Source of the DNA: Pedobacter sp. ASV28
GTDB taxonomy: Bacteria; Bacteroidota; Bacteroidia; Sphingobacteriales; Sphingobacteriaceae
Assembly (NCBI RefSeq): GCF_016428855.1
Contig: NZ_JAELTN010000037.1
Location: 1 to 55,051, forward strand
Length of the DNA stretch: 55,051 nucleotides
Direction of reading: 5' to 3'
The notes beneath the pieces were generated by a model. That model was not told the DNA's origin, made no database searches, and saw only the letters and a program-made list of their open reading frames with translations. The position numbers were made by a program, and so were the translations under genes. Below, one piece after another: positions 17,514 to 25,422 of this stretch (positions are counted from its first letter, which is position 1; each line of letters begins with the position of its first letter).

Positions 17514-19967
17514 TTATCTTAATAAACTTACTATAATTGCAGCTACTGACGCTATACCTGTCCCTATTCCTATCCAGCCCTGAGCCGTAATTTTTTCTCT
17601 TTCAGCCCTAACAGGTACTAAAATTTCTGCACCTGGTTTTACTTTTGGGTAATTATTAAAAAACAAGAACTTCTTCGCAGATTCAGCAGAACCATTTGCA
17701 TATTTAATATAAGCACCACTTTTTTTGGCATTACTCGTATATCCCCCTGCTCCGCTAATGTATTGCTTAAAGCTTTTACCAGGCATATATACAATGCTAT
17801 TTGGGTTCAAAACTTCACCAGTCACCTTAACCGTTTGTAGTTGCTTAGGGACACGTATAATATCACCTTCTTCCACAATTAAATCATGCCTAGACAATGG
17901 TTTATCCAAAATTTTGACCAAGTTGATTCCGACAAGATCAGATTGCACTAGTTTCTCATCGATTTTCTTTTCTTCACCCTCCTTGGTTTTCTCTTGAACC
18001 CTTTCCAAATTGAGATATTTCTTTTCCTCTTCCTCTTTATTATTGATGGCATTTTTATCACTTGGATTTACTTTTTCTGCCCCAGGTCTTTTTAAAGACG
18101 CTCCCTCTGGATAAGCAAAAGAAGTCAGCCCACCAGCTCTTTTGATGACATCAGAAATTCGATAATCCTTACTTGTAATGGTATATAAACCCGGATATAA
18201 AACTTCTCCTTCAACTTTTACCTGCTTTTGTATGGTATATCCCTCAGAATTTCGAATAGAAATGATATCAAAAGGTTTTAACTCAAATTTATCTCCGAAA
18301 ATTTTCAGATTTTGGTCTACGCTGACGACAAATAGCTCTGCCGTTTGTGAAGACAAAGAAGTTGCATCTGAATTCTTCGCCCTTCTAGAAACTTCTATTC
18401 TGCTAGGAGTTGCCCCTTCTTTGAAACCTCCAGCCATCTGTATCACATCTTCTAGCTTAATATTATCTGCATATTCGAAGGTTCCTGGCGCACGTACTTC
18501 TCCTTGTACAGTAATCGTATACTCCTCCCTAAGATCGAAAATAGAACTAATAGTCACTTTATCCTCTCTAGTTAAAGGAATATCTTTTTCTTCTCCAGAA
18601 ATAATTTTAGCCACGTCAAAGGAAATGAAGTACTGCGTTTTATCGGGATTTAAACGATTGATGTATCCCCTATTTAAGAAAGCATCTTCGGTTATTCCAT
18701 CCGCTTTCTTTATTAGCCCAACAAGTGTCAAGCCTTTATCCAAGGCATATACTCCTGGCCTAAATACTGAACCGATAATTTCTACTCTGTTTTCAAAGCG
18801 ATCGAGTATTGCTTCTACAATAAATTTATCTCCATTCTTAGGTTCGTAACTAGCATATTGCGAAGAAGGGACATCCTTTATTCTTCTTTCCCTATTGGTA
18901 TTTTGAAAGGTCTTAATTTTAGCGGTATAAGCTTCTGCGGTAAATCCTTTAGCAAAATTGATGATGTCTTGTAAAGTTTCGTTAGGTTTTATCTCAAAAA
19001 TAGCTGCTTCCTTCACTTCTCCTGATATCTCTACTCTTTTATCGTAGGCGGGAATATTGATGACATCTTGGTCTTGTAAACGAATATTACCCTGCTGAAT
19101 GCCCTTAAGTAAAAAGTCATACACATCTATAGTGGCAATAGCCTTATTATTTCTAATTAACTGAATGTTTCTAAAAGTTCCATTCTGTGAAGGTCCACCA
19201 GACACATAAAGCGCTCTGTAAACGTTAGCTAAAGAGGGCAAGGTATAAGTACCTGCCTTTACTACCTGCCCTGTAATAGTAACCTGTATACTTCTTATAT
19301 TTCCAAGATTAATCGCTACCGAAGTCCGCCCTGTCCTTAATGAAGGGTAGGTCTTTGACATTGAAGTTCTTATTTTTGAGCTTGCCTGTTCAATACTCAA
19401 ACCTCCAACCGATATCCTTCCTACATATTCCAAGTTAATTACACCCTCTGGACTTACCTGTAAATTGTAGGTGCGTTCATTATCTCCTGTAAGATCTATA
19501 ATCAACTTATCGTCAGGACCTATGATGTAGCTTTTTGGCGTGGCGATTCTAAGGTTAGGTTCGAAAGTTATACTACCATTTTTAAACAAATCTGACCCAA
19601 ATATTTTAGACTGTATTTCTCCATCATCTTCTTTCTTCTGATTGGCAATAGAACCACCGACAGTAGTTTCACTATATTCCCTACCAGTACCAACCGCAGG
19701 TTTATCCGTTGTTTGTACACCTGCACCTTGCTTCTTTAATTTTTCTACCCTAGCCTTAAACTTTACAAGTTCTTCCTGCTTTATACCTTTAGATAAAGCT
19801 ACTTGAGCTAATTGTTCTTCGCTCGTATAACCCATAGATTCTGCCTGCTTTACTAACTGCAGTATTTGTGCATCAGAGAGTTCATCAACTTTAATATTTG
19901 AACCCAATTGGGCAAAAGTTGAAATCGTAATGATGGCAAGTAATATGGAAAAGAAAATTTTTTTCAT
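17514..19967 (-). CDS. Wza-like polysaccharide export protein with multiple SLBB domains
   Basis: An 817-residue exported protein. A signal peptide (residues 1-19, cleaved before QLGSN) is followed by a charged helical segment. Next is the polysaccharide export domain (about 145-235, with IIGPDDKLIIDL and VSPEGVINLEYVGRI) and a run of about six SLBB-type repeats that share the pattern 'GEV..PG.Y' (for example ITVQGEVRAPGTFEY and VKVEGEVLYPGLYT). A C-terminal hydrophobic helix is at 796-817. It would form the outer-membrane/periplasmic export channel. It is far longer than E. coli Wza (about 380), as is common in Bacteroidota. No lipobox is seen. Confidence 0.92.
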   Translation of the reverse strand: MKKIFFSILLAIITISTFAQLGSNIKVDELSDAQILQLVKQAESMGYTSEEQLAQVALSKGIKQEELVKFKARVEKLKKQGAGVQTTDKPAVGTGREYSETTVGGSIANQKKEDDGEIQSKIFGSDLFKNGSITFEPNLRIATPKSYIIGPDDKLIIDLTGDNERTYNLQVSPEGVINLEYVGRISVGGLSIEQASSKIRTSMSKTYPSLRTGRTSVAINLGNIRSIQVTITGQVVKAGTYTLPSLANVYRALYVSGGPSQNGTFRNIQLIRNNKAIATIDVYDFLLKGIQQGNIRLQDQDVINIPAYDKRVEISGEVKEAAIFEIKPNETLQDIINFAKGFTAEAYTAKIKTFQNTNRERRIKDVPSSQYASYEPKNGDKFIVEAILDRFENRVEIIGSVFRPGVYALDKGLTLVGLIKKADGITEDAFLNRGYINRLNPDKTQYFISFDVAKIISGEEKDIPLTREDKVTISSIFDLREEYTITVQGEVRAPGTFEYADNIKLEDVIQMAGGFKEGATPSRIEVSRRAKNSDATSLSSQTAELFVVSVDQNLKIFGDKFELKPFDIISIRNSEGYTIQKQVKVEGEVLYPGLYTITSKDYRISDVIKRAGGLTSFAYPEGASLKRPGAEKVNPSDKNAINNKEEEEKKYLNLERVQEKTKEGEEKKIDEKLVQSDLVGINLVKILDKPLSRHDLIVEEGDIIRVPKQLQTVKVTGEVLNPNSIVYMPGKSFKQYISGAGGYTSNAKKSGAYIKYANGSAESAKKFLFFNNYPKVKPGAEILVPVRAEREKITAQGWIGIGTGIASVAAIIVSLLR

Positions 19968-20013
19968 AAAATATTTGGCATATACCCTTTGGACTTATTT
20001 CAAAACAAAAAAA

Positions 20014-21150
20014 TTATTCAAAATAATTTAACGTTTTATAATTCCCTTGCTTCAGATACTCATCTTTCTTCATTAAATTTAGATCAGACTGCATCATATC
20101 TTCAACTAGAGTTTGTAAATTATATTTAGGATTCCAATCTAACTTAGTTTTTGCCTTAGAGGGATCTCCCAGTAGCAAATCAACCTCGGTAGGCCTAAAA
20201 TATTTAGGGTCAACTTTAACAACAGTCAAGCCAATTTTCAAAGTTTCCAGATTTAAACCTAACTCGGTTGCTTTGTCCGTATCTATATCAATGATTACAC
20301 CTTTTTCATTCTCATCCTTCCCAGAAAACTCTACGGTAATTCCAAGTTCAGCAAAGCTAATTCTTACAAAATCACGAACAGTGGTGGTAATCCCAGTAGC
20401 GATGACATAATCTTCAGCTTTTTCTTGTTGTAGGATTAGCCACATCGCTTCTATATAATCTTTAGCATGTCCCCAATCTCTTTGGGCTGAAAGATTCCCA
20501 AGATATAAGCAGTTTTGCAGACCAAGTGCAATCTTACAGGCCGCTCGCGTAATTTTTCGTGTAACAAAGGTTTCTCCTCTTAATGGACTTTCATGATTAA
20601 ATAAAATCCCATTACAAGCATACATATTATAAGCCTCTCTATAATTGACCGTAATCCAATATCCATATATTTTGGCCACAGCATAAGGAGATCGTGGATA
20701 AAAGGGGGTTGTTTCACTTTGAGGTACGGCCTGTACCAAACCATAGAGCTCTGAAGTCGAGGCCTGATATATTTTTGTCTTATTCGTCAAGTCTAAAATG
20801 CGGATCGCTTCCAGTAGCCTTAAAGTACCAATACCATCGGCATTGGCTGTATATTCTGGCATTTCAAAACTTACCCGCACATGACTCATCGCAGCTAAAT
20901 TATAGATTTCGTCTGGCTGCGTTTCCTGGATAATCCGAATAAGATTTGTAGAATCAGTTAAATCTCCGTAATGCAGTTTAAAGTTCACATTGCTCTCATG
21001 TTGATCTTGATAAAGATGATCAATTCTATCCGTATTAAACAATGAAGACCTTCTTTTTATGCCATGCACAAAATAGCCTTTTTTCAGCAGAAACTCTGTT
21101 AAATAAGCACCATCCTGGCCGGTCACTCCCGTAATAAGCGCAACTTTCAT
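20014..21150 (-). CDS. gmd: GDP-mannose 4,6-dehydratase
   Basis: A 378-residue short-chain dehydrogenase with the family-specific [11 protein letters not shown] at the N-terminus, [15 protein letters not shown], and the active site STSELYG and [12 protein letters not shown] (Tyr-x3-Lys). It converts GDP-mannose to GDP-4-keto-6-deoxymannose, the branch point to GDP-L-fucose, D-rhamnose or perosamine. It is the first gene of the polysaccharide operon; a TAnnTTTG -7 box lies about 30 bases upstream. No GDP-fucose synthase gene is seen in the window, so the next enzyme must be encoded beyond the left edge or elsewhere. Confidence 0.96.
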   Translation of the reverse strand: MKVALITGVTGQDGAYLTEFLLKKGYFVHGIKRRSSLFNTDRIDHLYQDQHESNVNFKLHYGDLTDSTNLIRIIQETQPDEIYNLAAMSHVRVSFEMPEYTANADGIGTLRLLEAIRILDLTNKTKIYQASTSELYGLVQAVPQSETTPFYPRSPYAVAKIYGYWITVNYREAYNMYACNGILFNHESPLRGETFVTRKITRAACKIALGLQNCLYLGNLSAQRDWGHAKDYIEAMWLILQQEKAEDYVIATGITTTVRDFVRISFAELGITVEFSGKDENEKGVIIDIDTDKATELGLNLETLKIGLTVVKVDPKYFRPTEVDLLLGDPSKAKTKLDWNPKYNLQTLVEDMMQSDLNLMKKDEYLKQGNYKTLNYFE

Positions 21151-21178
21151 TTATATTTTCAGTAAGACTTTATGCGTG

Positions 21179-21186
21179 CAAACATA
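21179..21186 (-). promoter_or_regulatory. Putative -7 box of the polysaccharide operon
   Basis: TATGTTTG on the minus strand fits the Bacteroidota -7 consensus TAnnTTTG and would start RNA near 21172, about 20 bases before gmd. No clean TTTG is found 18-20 bases upstream. The rest of the 261-base gap to the MFS gene (21151-21411) is A+T-rich and shows nothing else. Confidence 0.45.
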
Positions 21187-21411
21187 CACAATTAATTTAT
21201 TTGTAATAAAAAAGTTGTATTCAGTTTCTGAGTCATTTCCTGTCCTTTTTTCTCAATTAACCTTCAATATACATCTTTTTATGACTGGCAATATACACAA
21301 CTTGTTACAACATAGGGCCATGCTAACCTACATTTCTTTGATTGCTATAAGCAAGAATTATAGATGTACTATATATTTGCATGTCCAATTGTAATAAGAA
21401 GTCAAATTAGA

Positions 21412-22689
21412 TTATTGGGACCGCCTATGTATATCGTTCAATTTTAGTTTTGTTAATGATTTAGTTTTAAACCATGTGATTACAGCAATGCCAATGGTCA
21501 TGCTCCCACCAAACACTACTGCAGGCACAGTTCGCATTAATTTTGCCGTTAGTCCTGATTCCAAAGCGCCTATTTCATTTGAAGATCCGATGAACATGCT
21601 ATTTACCGCTGAAACCCTTCCCCGCATTTCATCTGGGGTAAGCAGCTGCATAATGGTTTGGCGGATAATGACGCTTACACTATCGAAAGCTCCCTCACAA
21701 AACAGGAAGAACAAGGTAAGGTAAAAACTCTTAGAAAGCCCATAGCAGATAATGCTTGTTCCAAACCCAACAACGGCGATTAACAAGTTACGCCAAGGGC
21801 GGTTCATTGGAGAAAATCTGGTCATTAACAACATGGTCAGTATAGCTCCGGTAGAAGCTGCCGCCCTCATAAAGCCCAAGCCTTCAGAGCCTACGTTTAA
21901 GATGTCGTTTGCAAACACAGGCAATAGGGCAACAGCCCCTCCAAAGAACACCGAAAACAAATCTAGGCACATCGCTCCCAACATCATTTTATTTTTAAAA
22001 ACAAACTTCAGACCTACAGATACACTCTGAAAAATATTCTCTTTAGGGATATAATGTGGGTAATGTTTCTTTAAGAAGAATATACAGATTAAAGCAATAA
22101 AAATGAAGGTAAGGATAACAATATAGGTTGCAGTTATTCCAAAAAAACCATAAACGAGCCCTCCTGTTGCCGGTCCTAATATGGAAGCCATTTGCCAACT
22201 GGAACTACTCCATGTGCTTCCATTTGGATATAGCTTTTTAGGTATAATATGTCCCATTAAGGAAAAGGTGGCCGGACCGAAAAAGCCCCTAGCCAAACCA
22301 ATGCAAAAAACCATGGCATACATAATGGGAACGATATAGCTTGTGGGCACGTAACCGTGCATTTGCCTGGATGTAGAAACCAACATAATGGCCGAGCACA
22401 AAAATACAGCAAAGAAAATCTTCAACAACAACCCTCTCTTTTCAGATTTATCAGCTACATAACCACCATATAATGCGATGCTTATTGCCGGAATAGCTTC
22501 ACACAATCCAATCAGTCCCAATGCAAGCGGATCCTTTGTTAAATGATAAATATGAAACCCTATCACAACAGCTTGCATCTGATAGGCAAAGGTGAAGAAA
22601 AAGCGCATACTTATATAAGATCGAAACTCTCGATAGCGTAACGCAGCAAAAGGATCTTTTTTTTCTATTGGTTCAGGTTCTAAATCCAA
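21412..22689 (-). CDS. MFS transporter, enterobactin-exporter-like (MFS_3)
   Basis: A 425-residue membrane protein with about 12 hydrophobic segments. It has the MFS loop-2/3 motif YGGYVADKSEKRG (about 74-86) and a short acidic soluble N-terminus. It resembles EntS-like and macrolide-efflux-like exporters of the MFS_3 group; the substrate is unknown. The frame opens at a TTG codon (22689-22687), because an in-frame TAA lies two codons upstream and the next ATG is at residue 28, inside the conserved region. It is followed after 260 bases by gmd on the same strand and preceded by the nucleotidase gene. Confidence 0.85.
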   Translation of the reverse strand: MDLEPEPIEKKDPFAALRYREFRSYISMRFFFTFAYQMQAVVIGFHIYHLTKDPLALGLIGLCEAIPAISIALYGGYVADKSEKRGLLLKIFFAVFLCSAIMLVSTSRQMHGYVPTSYIVPIMYAMVFCIGLARGFFGPATFSLMGHIIPKKLYPNGSTWSSSSWQMASILGPATGGLVYGFFGITATYIVILTFIFIALICIFFLKKHYPHYIPKENIFQSVSVGLKFVFKNKMMLGAMCLDLFSVFFGGAVALLPVFANDILNVGSEGLGFMRAAASTGAILTMLLMTRFSPMNRPWRNLLIAVVGFGTSIICYGLSKSFYLTLFFLFCEGAFDSVSVIIRQTIMQLLTPDEMRGRVSAVNSMFIGSSNEIGALESGLTAKLMRTVPAVVFGGSMTIGIAVITWFKTKSLTKLKLNDIHRRSQ

Positions 22690-22726
22690 AATTTAAGGTT
22701 TAAAAGTAAATAACTATTTCAAATGG

Positions 22727-23245
22727 CTACATCAATTTGTCTAATACCTGTTGCCAGTTATCTACACGTTCATATTCCGTCAACAGGAGATTATGTGGCG
22801 AAGTAAACAATAAGGGTCTTCCTTTAAAGTCTCTAAAATTCTTTATCCTGTCATCGATCATGATATCTACATTTACAATTTTTTCTCCACAAAAAACAAT
22901 ATGCTTCCAATCTATAAAAGGGAAATATTCTGTTAACCAATCCATTTTATCTTCTAAAGAGTTTCTAAATTCCATGGCAGCAGAAACCACATATATTTCA
23001 TATTTTTCCTGCAGCTGCCTCACCGCCTCAACAGCCCCATCAACAACGGGAAGGTCGCGAAAAAAACCTTTTTCGTTGATATACTCGAACCATCTACCAT
23101 TAATCTCTTCGGGTACATTTTGAAAAATTTCGGTACCAGGTGCGATGATTAAATCTAAGGGAACTTGATGATCTCTATGATAGAGTTGTATGAACTTATG
23201 GATCGGATTGGCAAGGACTTCATCCATATCTATGGCAATTCTCAT
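22727..23245 (-). CDS. 5'(3')-deoxyribonucleotidase, HAD family (NT5C type)
   Basis: A 172-residue HAD phosphatase. The nucleophile motif AIDMDEVLANP (residues 3-13) matches the 5' nucleotidase, deoxy (NT5C) family DMDEV signature. A Ser/Thr strand YVVSAAMEF and the acidic motif MIDDRIKNF complete the active site. It would dephosphorylate (deoxy)nucleoside monophosphates in the cytosol, helping nucleotide pool balance. It is transcribed divergently from rpsP, 314 bases away, and lies 37 bases before the MFS gene. Confidence 0.85.
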   Translation of the reverse strand: MRIAIDMDEVLANPIHKFIQLYHRDHQVPLDLIIAPGTEIFQNVPEEINGRWFEYINEKGFFRDLPVVDGAVEAVRQLQEKYEIYVVSAAMEFRNSLEDKMDWLTEYFPFIDWKHIVFCGEKIVNVDIMIDDRIKNFRDFKGRPLLFTSPHNLLLTEYERVDNWQQVLDKLM

Positions 23246-23329
23246 ACCATCAAATATCTATAAAACCTATGTCTTTTTTGTAAAGTAAATCTAATTTTCA
23301 GAGTTAATTTATACAGATCATGTGTAAAT

Positions 23330-23420
23330 AAACCTGATGAAAGCGCCTCTATCCCGATTAAAATTGGGAATGGTAGCAGATAACAGGACTGCATTTGCGG
23401 TGAAAAAGCCACTTTTTTTT
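23330..23420. repeat. Possible interspersed intergenic repeat
   Basis: In the divergent gap between the nucleotidase and rpsP. It contains the small inverted pair TCCCGATTAAAATTGGGA (23351-23368) followed by GATAACAGGACTGC and AAAAAGCCACTTTTTTTT. The AGGACTGC and AAGCCAC pieces are familiar to me from non-coding repeats in Sphingobacteriaceae genomes. There is only one copy in this window, so the call is from memory and weak. Confidence 0.3.
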
Positions 23421-23470
23421 CCAACTCATCTTTTAGCTGAAAATGGGCACTCCCATAATTTTCACCATAG

Positions 23471-23502
23471 CTTGCTAATTATTAACATTTTACTTAACTT
23501 TG
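23471..23502 (+). promoter_or_regulatory. Promoter of rpsP
   Basis: TAACTTTG at 23495-23502 fits the -7 consensus, and a CTTG at 23471-23474 sits 20 bases upstream where a -33 TTTG is expected. The start of RNA would be near 23508, giving a leader of about 50 bases that contains the stem-loop at 23511-23537. Confidence 0.6.
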
Positions 23503-23510
23503 CAGCCCCG

Positions 23511-23537
23511 CAACATGAAGTTCCGGGAACTATGTTG
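23511..23537 (+). ncRNA. Leader stem-loop before rpsP
   Basis: CAACAT (23511-23516) pairs with ATGTTG (23532-23537) and AGTTC (23519-23523) with GAACT (23527-23531). This makes an 11-pair hairpin with a two-base GA bulge and a CGG loop at the very start of the predicted rpsP transcript. There is no U-run, so it is not a terminator. It may stabilise the RNA or bind a ribosomal protein. Confidence 0.5.
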
Positions 23538-23559
23538 AATACATAAACTTAATAAAAGA

Positions 23560-24135
23560 ATGGCAACCAAAATCAGATTGCAAAGATTCGGTAAAAAAGG
23601 GAAACCTTTTTACCATGTGGTAGTAGCGGATTCTCGCTCTCCAAGAGATGGAAAGTTCATTGAGCGTTTAGGTTCATACAACCCTAACACCAATCCAGCA
23701 ACCATCGAACTTAATTTCGAAAAAGCTGTAAATTGGGTACTTAATGGTGCCGAGCCTACAGATACAGCTCGTGCTATCCTTTCTTACAAAGGTGTACTTT
23801 ACAAAAAACACTTAGAAGGTGGTGTTAGAAAAGGTGCTTTAACCGCAGAACAGGCAGATGCCAAATTTGCACAGTGGTTAGAAGGCAAAACAGGTCAAAT
23901 CTCTGGAAAAACAGAAGGTTTAGCCGCTAGCAAAGCTGAGGCGCGTAAAGCAGCTTTAGCAGCAGAAGCTAAGAAAAATGAAGACAGAGCAGCAGCTATT
24001 GCAGCTAAAAACGCACCTGTTGCGGAAGAAGTTGTAGAAGAAGAAGTGGCCACTGAAGAGGCTCCAGCAGCAGAAGCTGAGGCAGCAACAGAGGCTCCTG
24101 CTGAAGAAACTCAAGCAGAAGATAAAGCTGAATAA
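23560..24135 (+). CDS. rpsP: 30S ribosomal protein S16 with long acidic tail
   Basis: A 191-residue protein. Residues 1-80 are canonical S16 ([20 protein letters not shown], then [16 protein letters not shown]). The remainder is an Ala/Glu/Lys-rich extension ending in alternating Glu and Ala (about 115-191), making it roughly twice the usual bacterial length; long S16 tails are common in Bacteroidota. It assembles early in the 30S body. It has its own promoter and leader hairpin and is followed by a terminator before rimM, so rimM may depend on read-through. Start chosen at the ATG that begins the conserved MATKIRL. Confidence 0.98.
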   Translation: MATKIRLQRFGKKGKPFYHVVVADSRSPRDGKFIERLGSYNPNTNPATIELNFEKAVNWVLNGAEPTDTARAILSYKGVLYKKHLEGGVRKGALTAEQADAKFAQWLEGKTGQISGKTEGLAASKAEARKAALAAEAKKNEDRAAAIAAKNAPVAEEVVEEEVATEEAPAAEAEAATEAPAEETQAEDKAE

Positions 24136-24154
24136 TTAACTTTACTTCAAAAGA

Positions 24155-24189
24155 AATAGCGTTTCGGGTAAAATCGGAACGCTATTTTT
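24155..24189 (+). terminator. Intrinsic terminator after rpsP
   Basis: AATAGCGTT (24155-24163) pairs with AACGCTATT (24178-24186) and is followed by T residues. It sits between rpsP and rimM and probably lowers rimM expression relative to rpsP. Confidence 0.75.
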
Positions 24190-24205
24190 ATTAACATTAA
24201 AGTCC

Positions 24206-24733
24206 ATGACCAAAGAAGAATCATTTTATATAGGCTACATTACCAAAACCAAAGGATTAAAAGGTGAGCTCCAAATTTTTTTCGAATTTGACGAGTACCA
24301 AGAACTGGATCTTGATGTTATATTTCTGGAGCTGAATGGAAAAATGGTTCCGTTTTTTATTTCAAACCATAAATTGTACGAGAACAAAACTGGTCTGTTT
24401 TATTTTGATGATATTGACCATATTGATAAAGCGCAACCCTTGGTAAAGAAAAAAGCTTATTTACCGTTGAATAAAAAACCTGAACGTGACGAAGACGAGT
24501 TTTTCTATACCGATTTAAAAGGATTTATCGCCGTCGATGAAACACTGGGTGAACTAGGTGAAATTATAGAAGTGAATGAATATCCCCAGCAATTCGTAGC
24601 AACAGTGCTTTATAAAGAAAAAGAAATTCTTTTCCCCTTAAACGAAGATTTTATTGTGGAAATAGACGATGAAGAGCACATTCTTACTTTAGATTTACCA
24701 GAAGGACTATTGGACATCTACCTTAATCCTTAG
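24206..24733 (+). CDS. rimM: Ribosome maturation factor RimM
   Basis: A 175-residue protein with the RimM N-terminal barrel (FYIGYITKTKGLKGELQIFF, residues 7-26) and a C-terminal PRC-barrel (DLKGFIAVDETLGELGEI, then LFPLNEDFIVEID and LDLPEGLLDIYL). It helps 16S rRNA processing and 30S head assembly, and binds S19. It follows rpsP by 70 bases with a terminator between. The usual third gene, trmD, is not next but 4 kb downstream. Confidence 0.95.
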   Translation: MTKEESFYIGYITKTKGLKGELQIFFEFDEYQELDLDVIFLELNGKMVPFFISNHKLYENKTGLFYFDDIDHIDKAQPLVKKKAYLPLNKKPERDEDEFFYTDLKGFIAVDETLGELGEIIEVNEYPQQFVATVLYKEKEILFPLNEDFIVEIDDEEHILTLDLPEGLLDIYLNP

Positions 24734-24772
24734 CTTAGCAAACAAAATTGGCCTTATTTCAGTTGTACAATC

Positions 24773-25411
24773 ATGAAATCGCTATATCTATTTTGGATTG
24801 GAATATTTTTTATTTTAACTTCTAGCTGCCATAGATCGGATAAGTTAGCAGATTCTTCTTTGTCGACAGATACTATTAAAACTACAAAAATCACCGATAC
24901 TGTAGCTAATGAAGAAACGTTAAAAACGATTGCTACAGAAATTCTCACTACCTTAAAGGCCAAAGATTATACTACGCTAGCGGCTTACTTCCATCCCACA
25001 GAAAAGACATTGTTTTCTCCCTACGGTTTTATAGATATCAAGACGGCCAAAAAATTAACCAAGACAGAATTCATACAGTTGGTTAAAGATAAAAGGAACA
25101 TTAACTGGGGAAATTATGATGGATCTGGAGAGCCTATAGATTTAACCATAGCCCAATACATGAACAAGTTCGTTTACAATGTAGACTTCTTAAATGCAGA
25201 AAAAACAGCCTACAACCAAATTATAGGCAAGGGAAATTCCTTAAATAACTTGAACGAGATTTTCCCGAAGTATCCATTTATCGAATATTACTTTAGCGGT
25301 TTTGATGAAGAATATGCCGGCATGGACTGGGCAAGCCTTCGTTTGGTTTTTAAACTGTATCAAGGTAATTATTATTTGGTAGCCATTGTACATGATCAAT
25401 GGACTACCTAG
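24773..25411 (+). CDS. Hypothetical lipoprotein
   Basis: A 212-residue protein with a lipoprotein signal peptide: hydrophobic residues 5-17 and the lipobox LTSSC with Cys19. After a Ser/Thr-rich linker comes a globular domain (about 45-212) whose start, LKTIATEILTTLKAKDYTTL, has the helix-rich look of an NTF2-like fold; this is a guess. Function is not recognised. It lies 39 bases after rimM on the same strand, so it may share its transcript, and it converges with the polysaccharide lyase gene (11 bases between stops). Confidence 0.75.
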   Translation: MKSLYLFWIGIFFILTSSCHRSDKLADSSLSTDTIKTTKITDTVANEETLKTIATEILTTLKAKDYTTLAAYFHPTEKTLFSPYGFIDIKTAKKLTKTEFIQLVKDKRNINWGNYDGSGEPIDLTIAQYMNKFVYNVDFLNAEKTAYNQIIGKGNSLNNLNEIFPKYPFIEYYFSGFDEEYAGMDWASLRLVFKLYQGNYYLVAIVHDQWTT

Positions 25412-25422
25412 CATATCTGCTT

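Noticed and set aside
18178..18849. 223-codon plus-strand frame inside the Wza-like gene
   Set aside because: Antisense shadow of a strongly conserved gene; no recognisable protein pattern.
21176..21394. 72-codon plus-strand frame between gmd and the MFS gene
   Set aside because: It overlaps the operon's -7 box on the other strand, has no family and is composed of A+T-biased residues.
23242..23424. 60-codon minus-strand frame before the nucleotidase gene
   Set aside because: It overlaps the likely intergenic repeat and the divergent promoter region.
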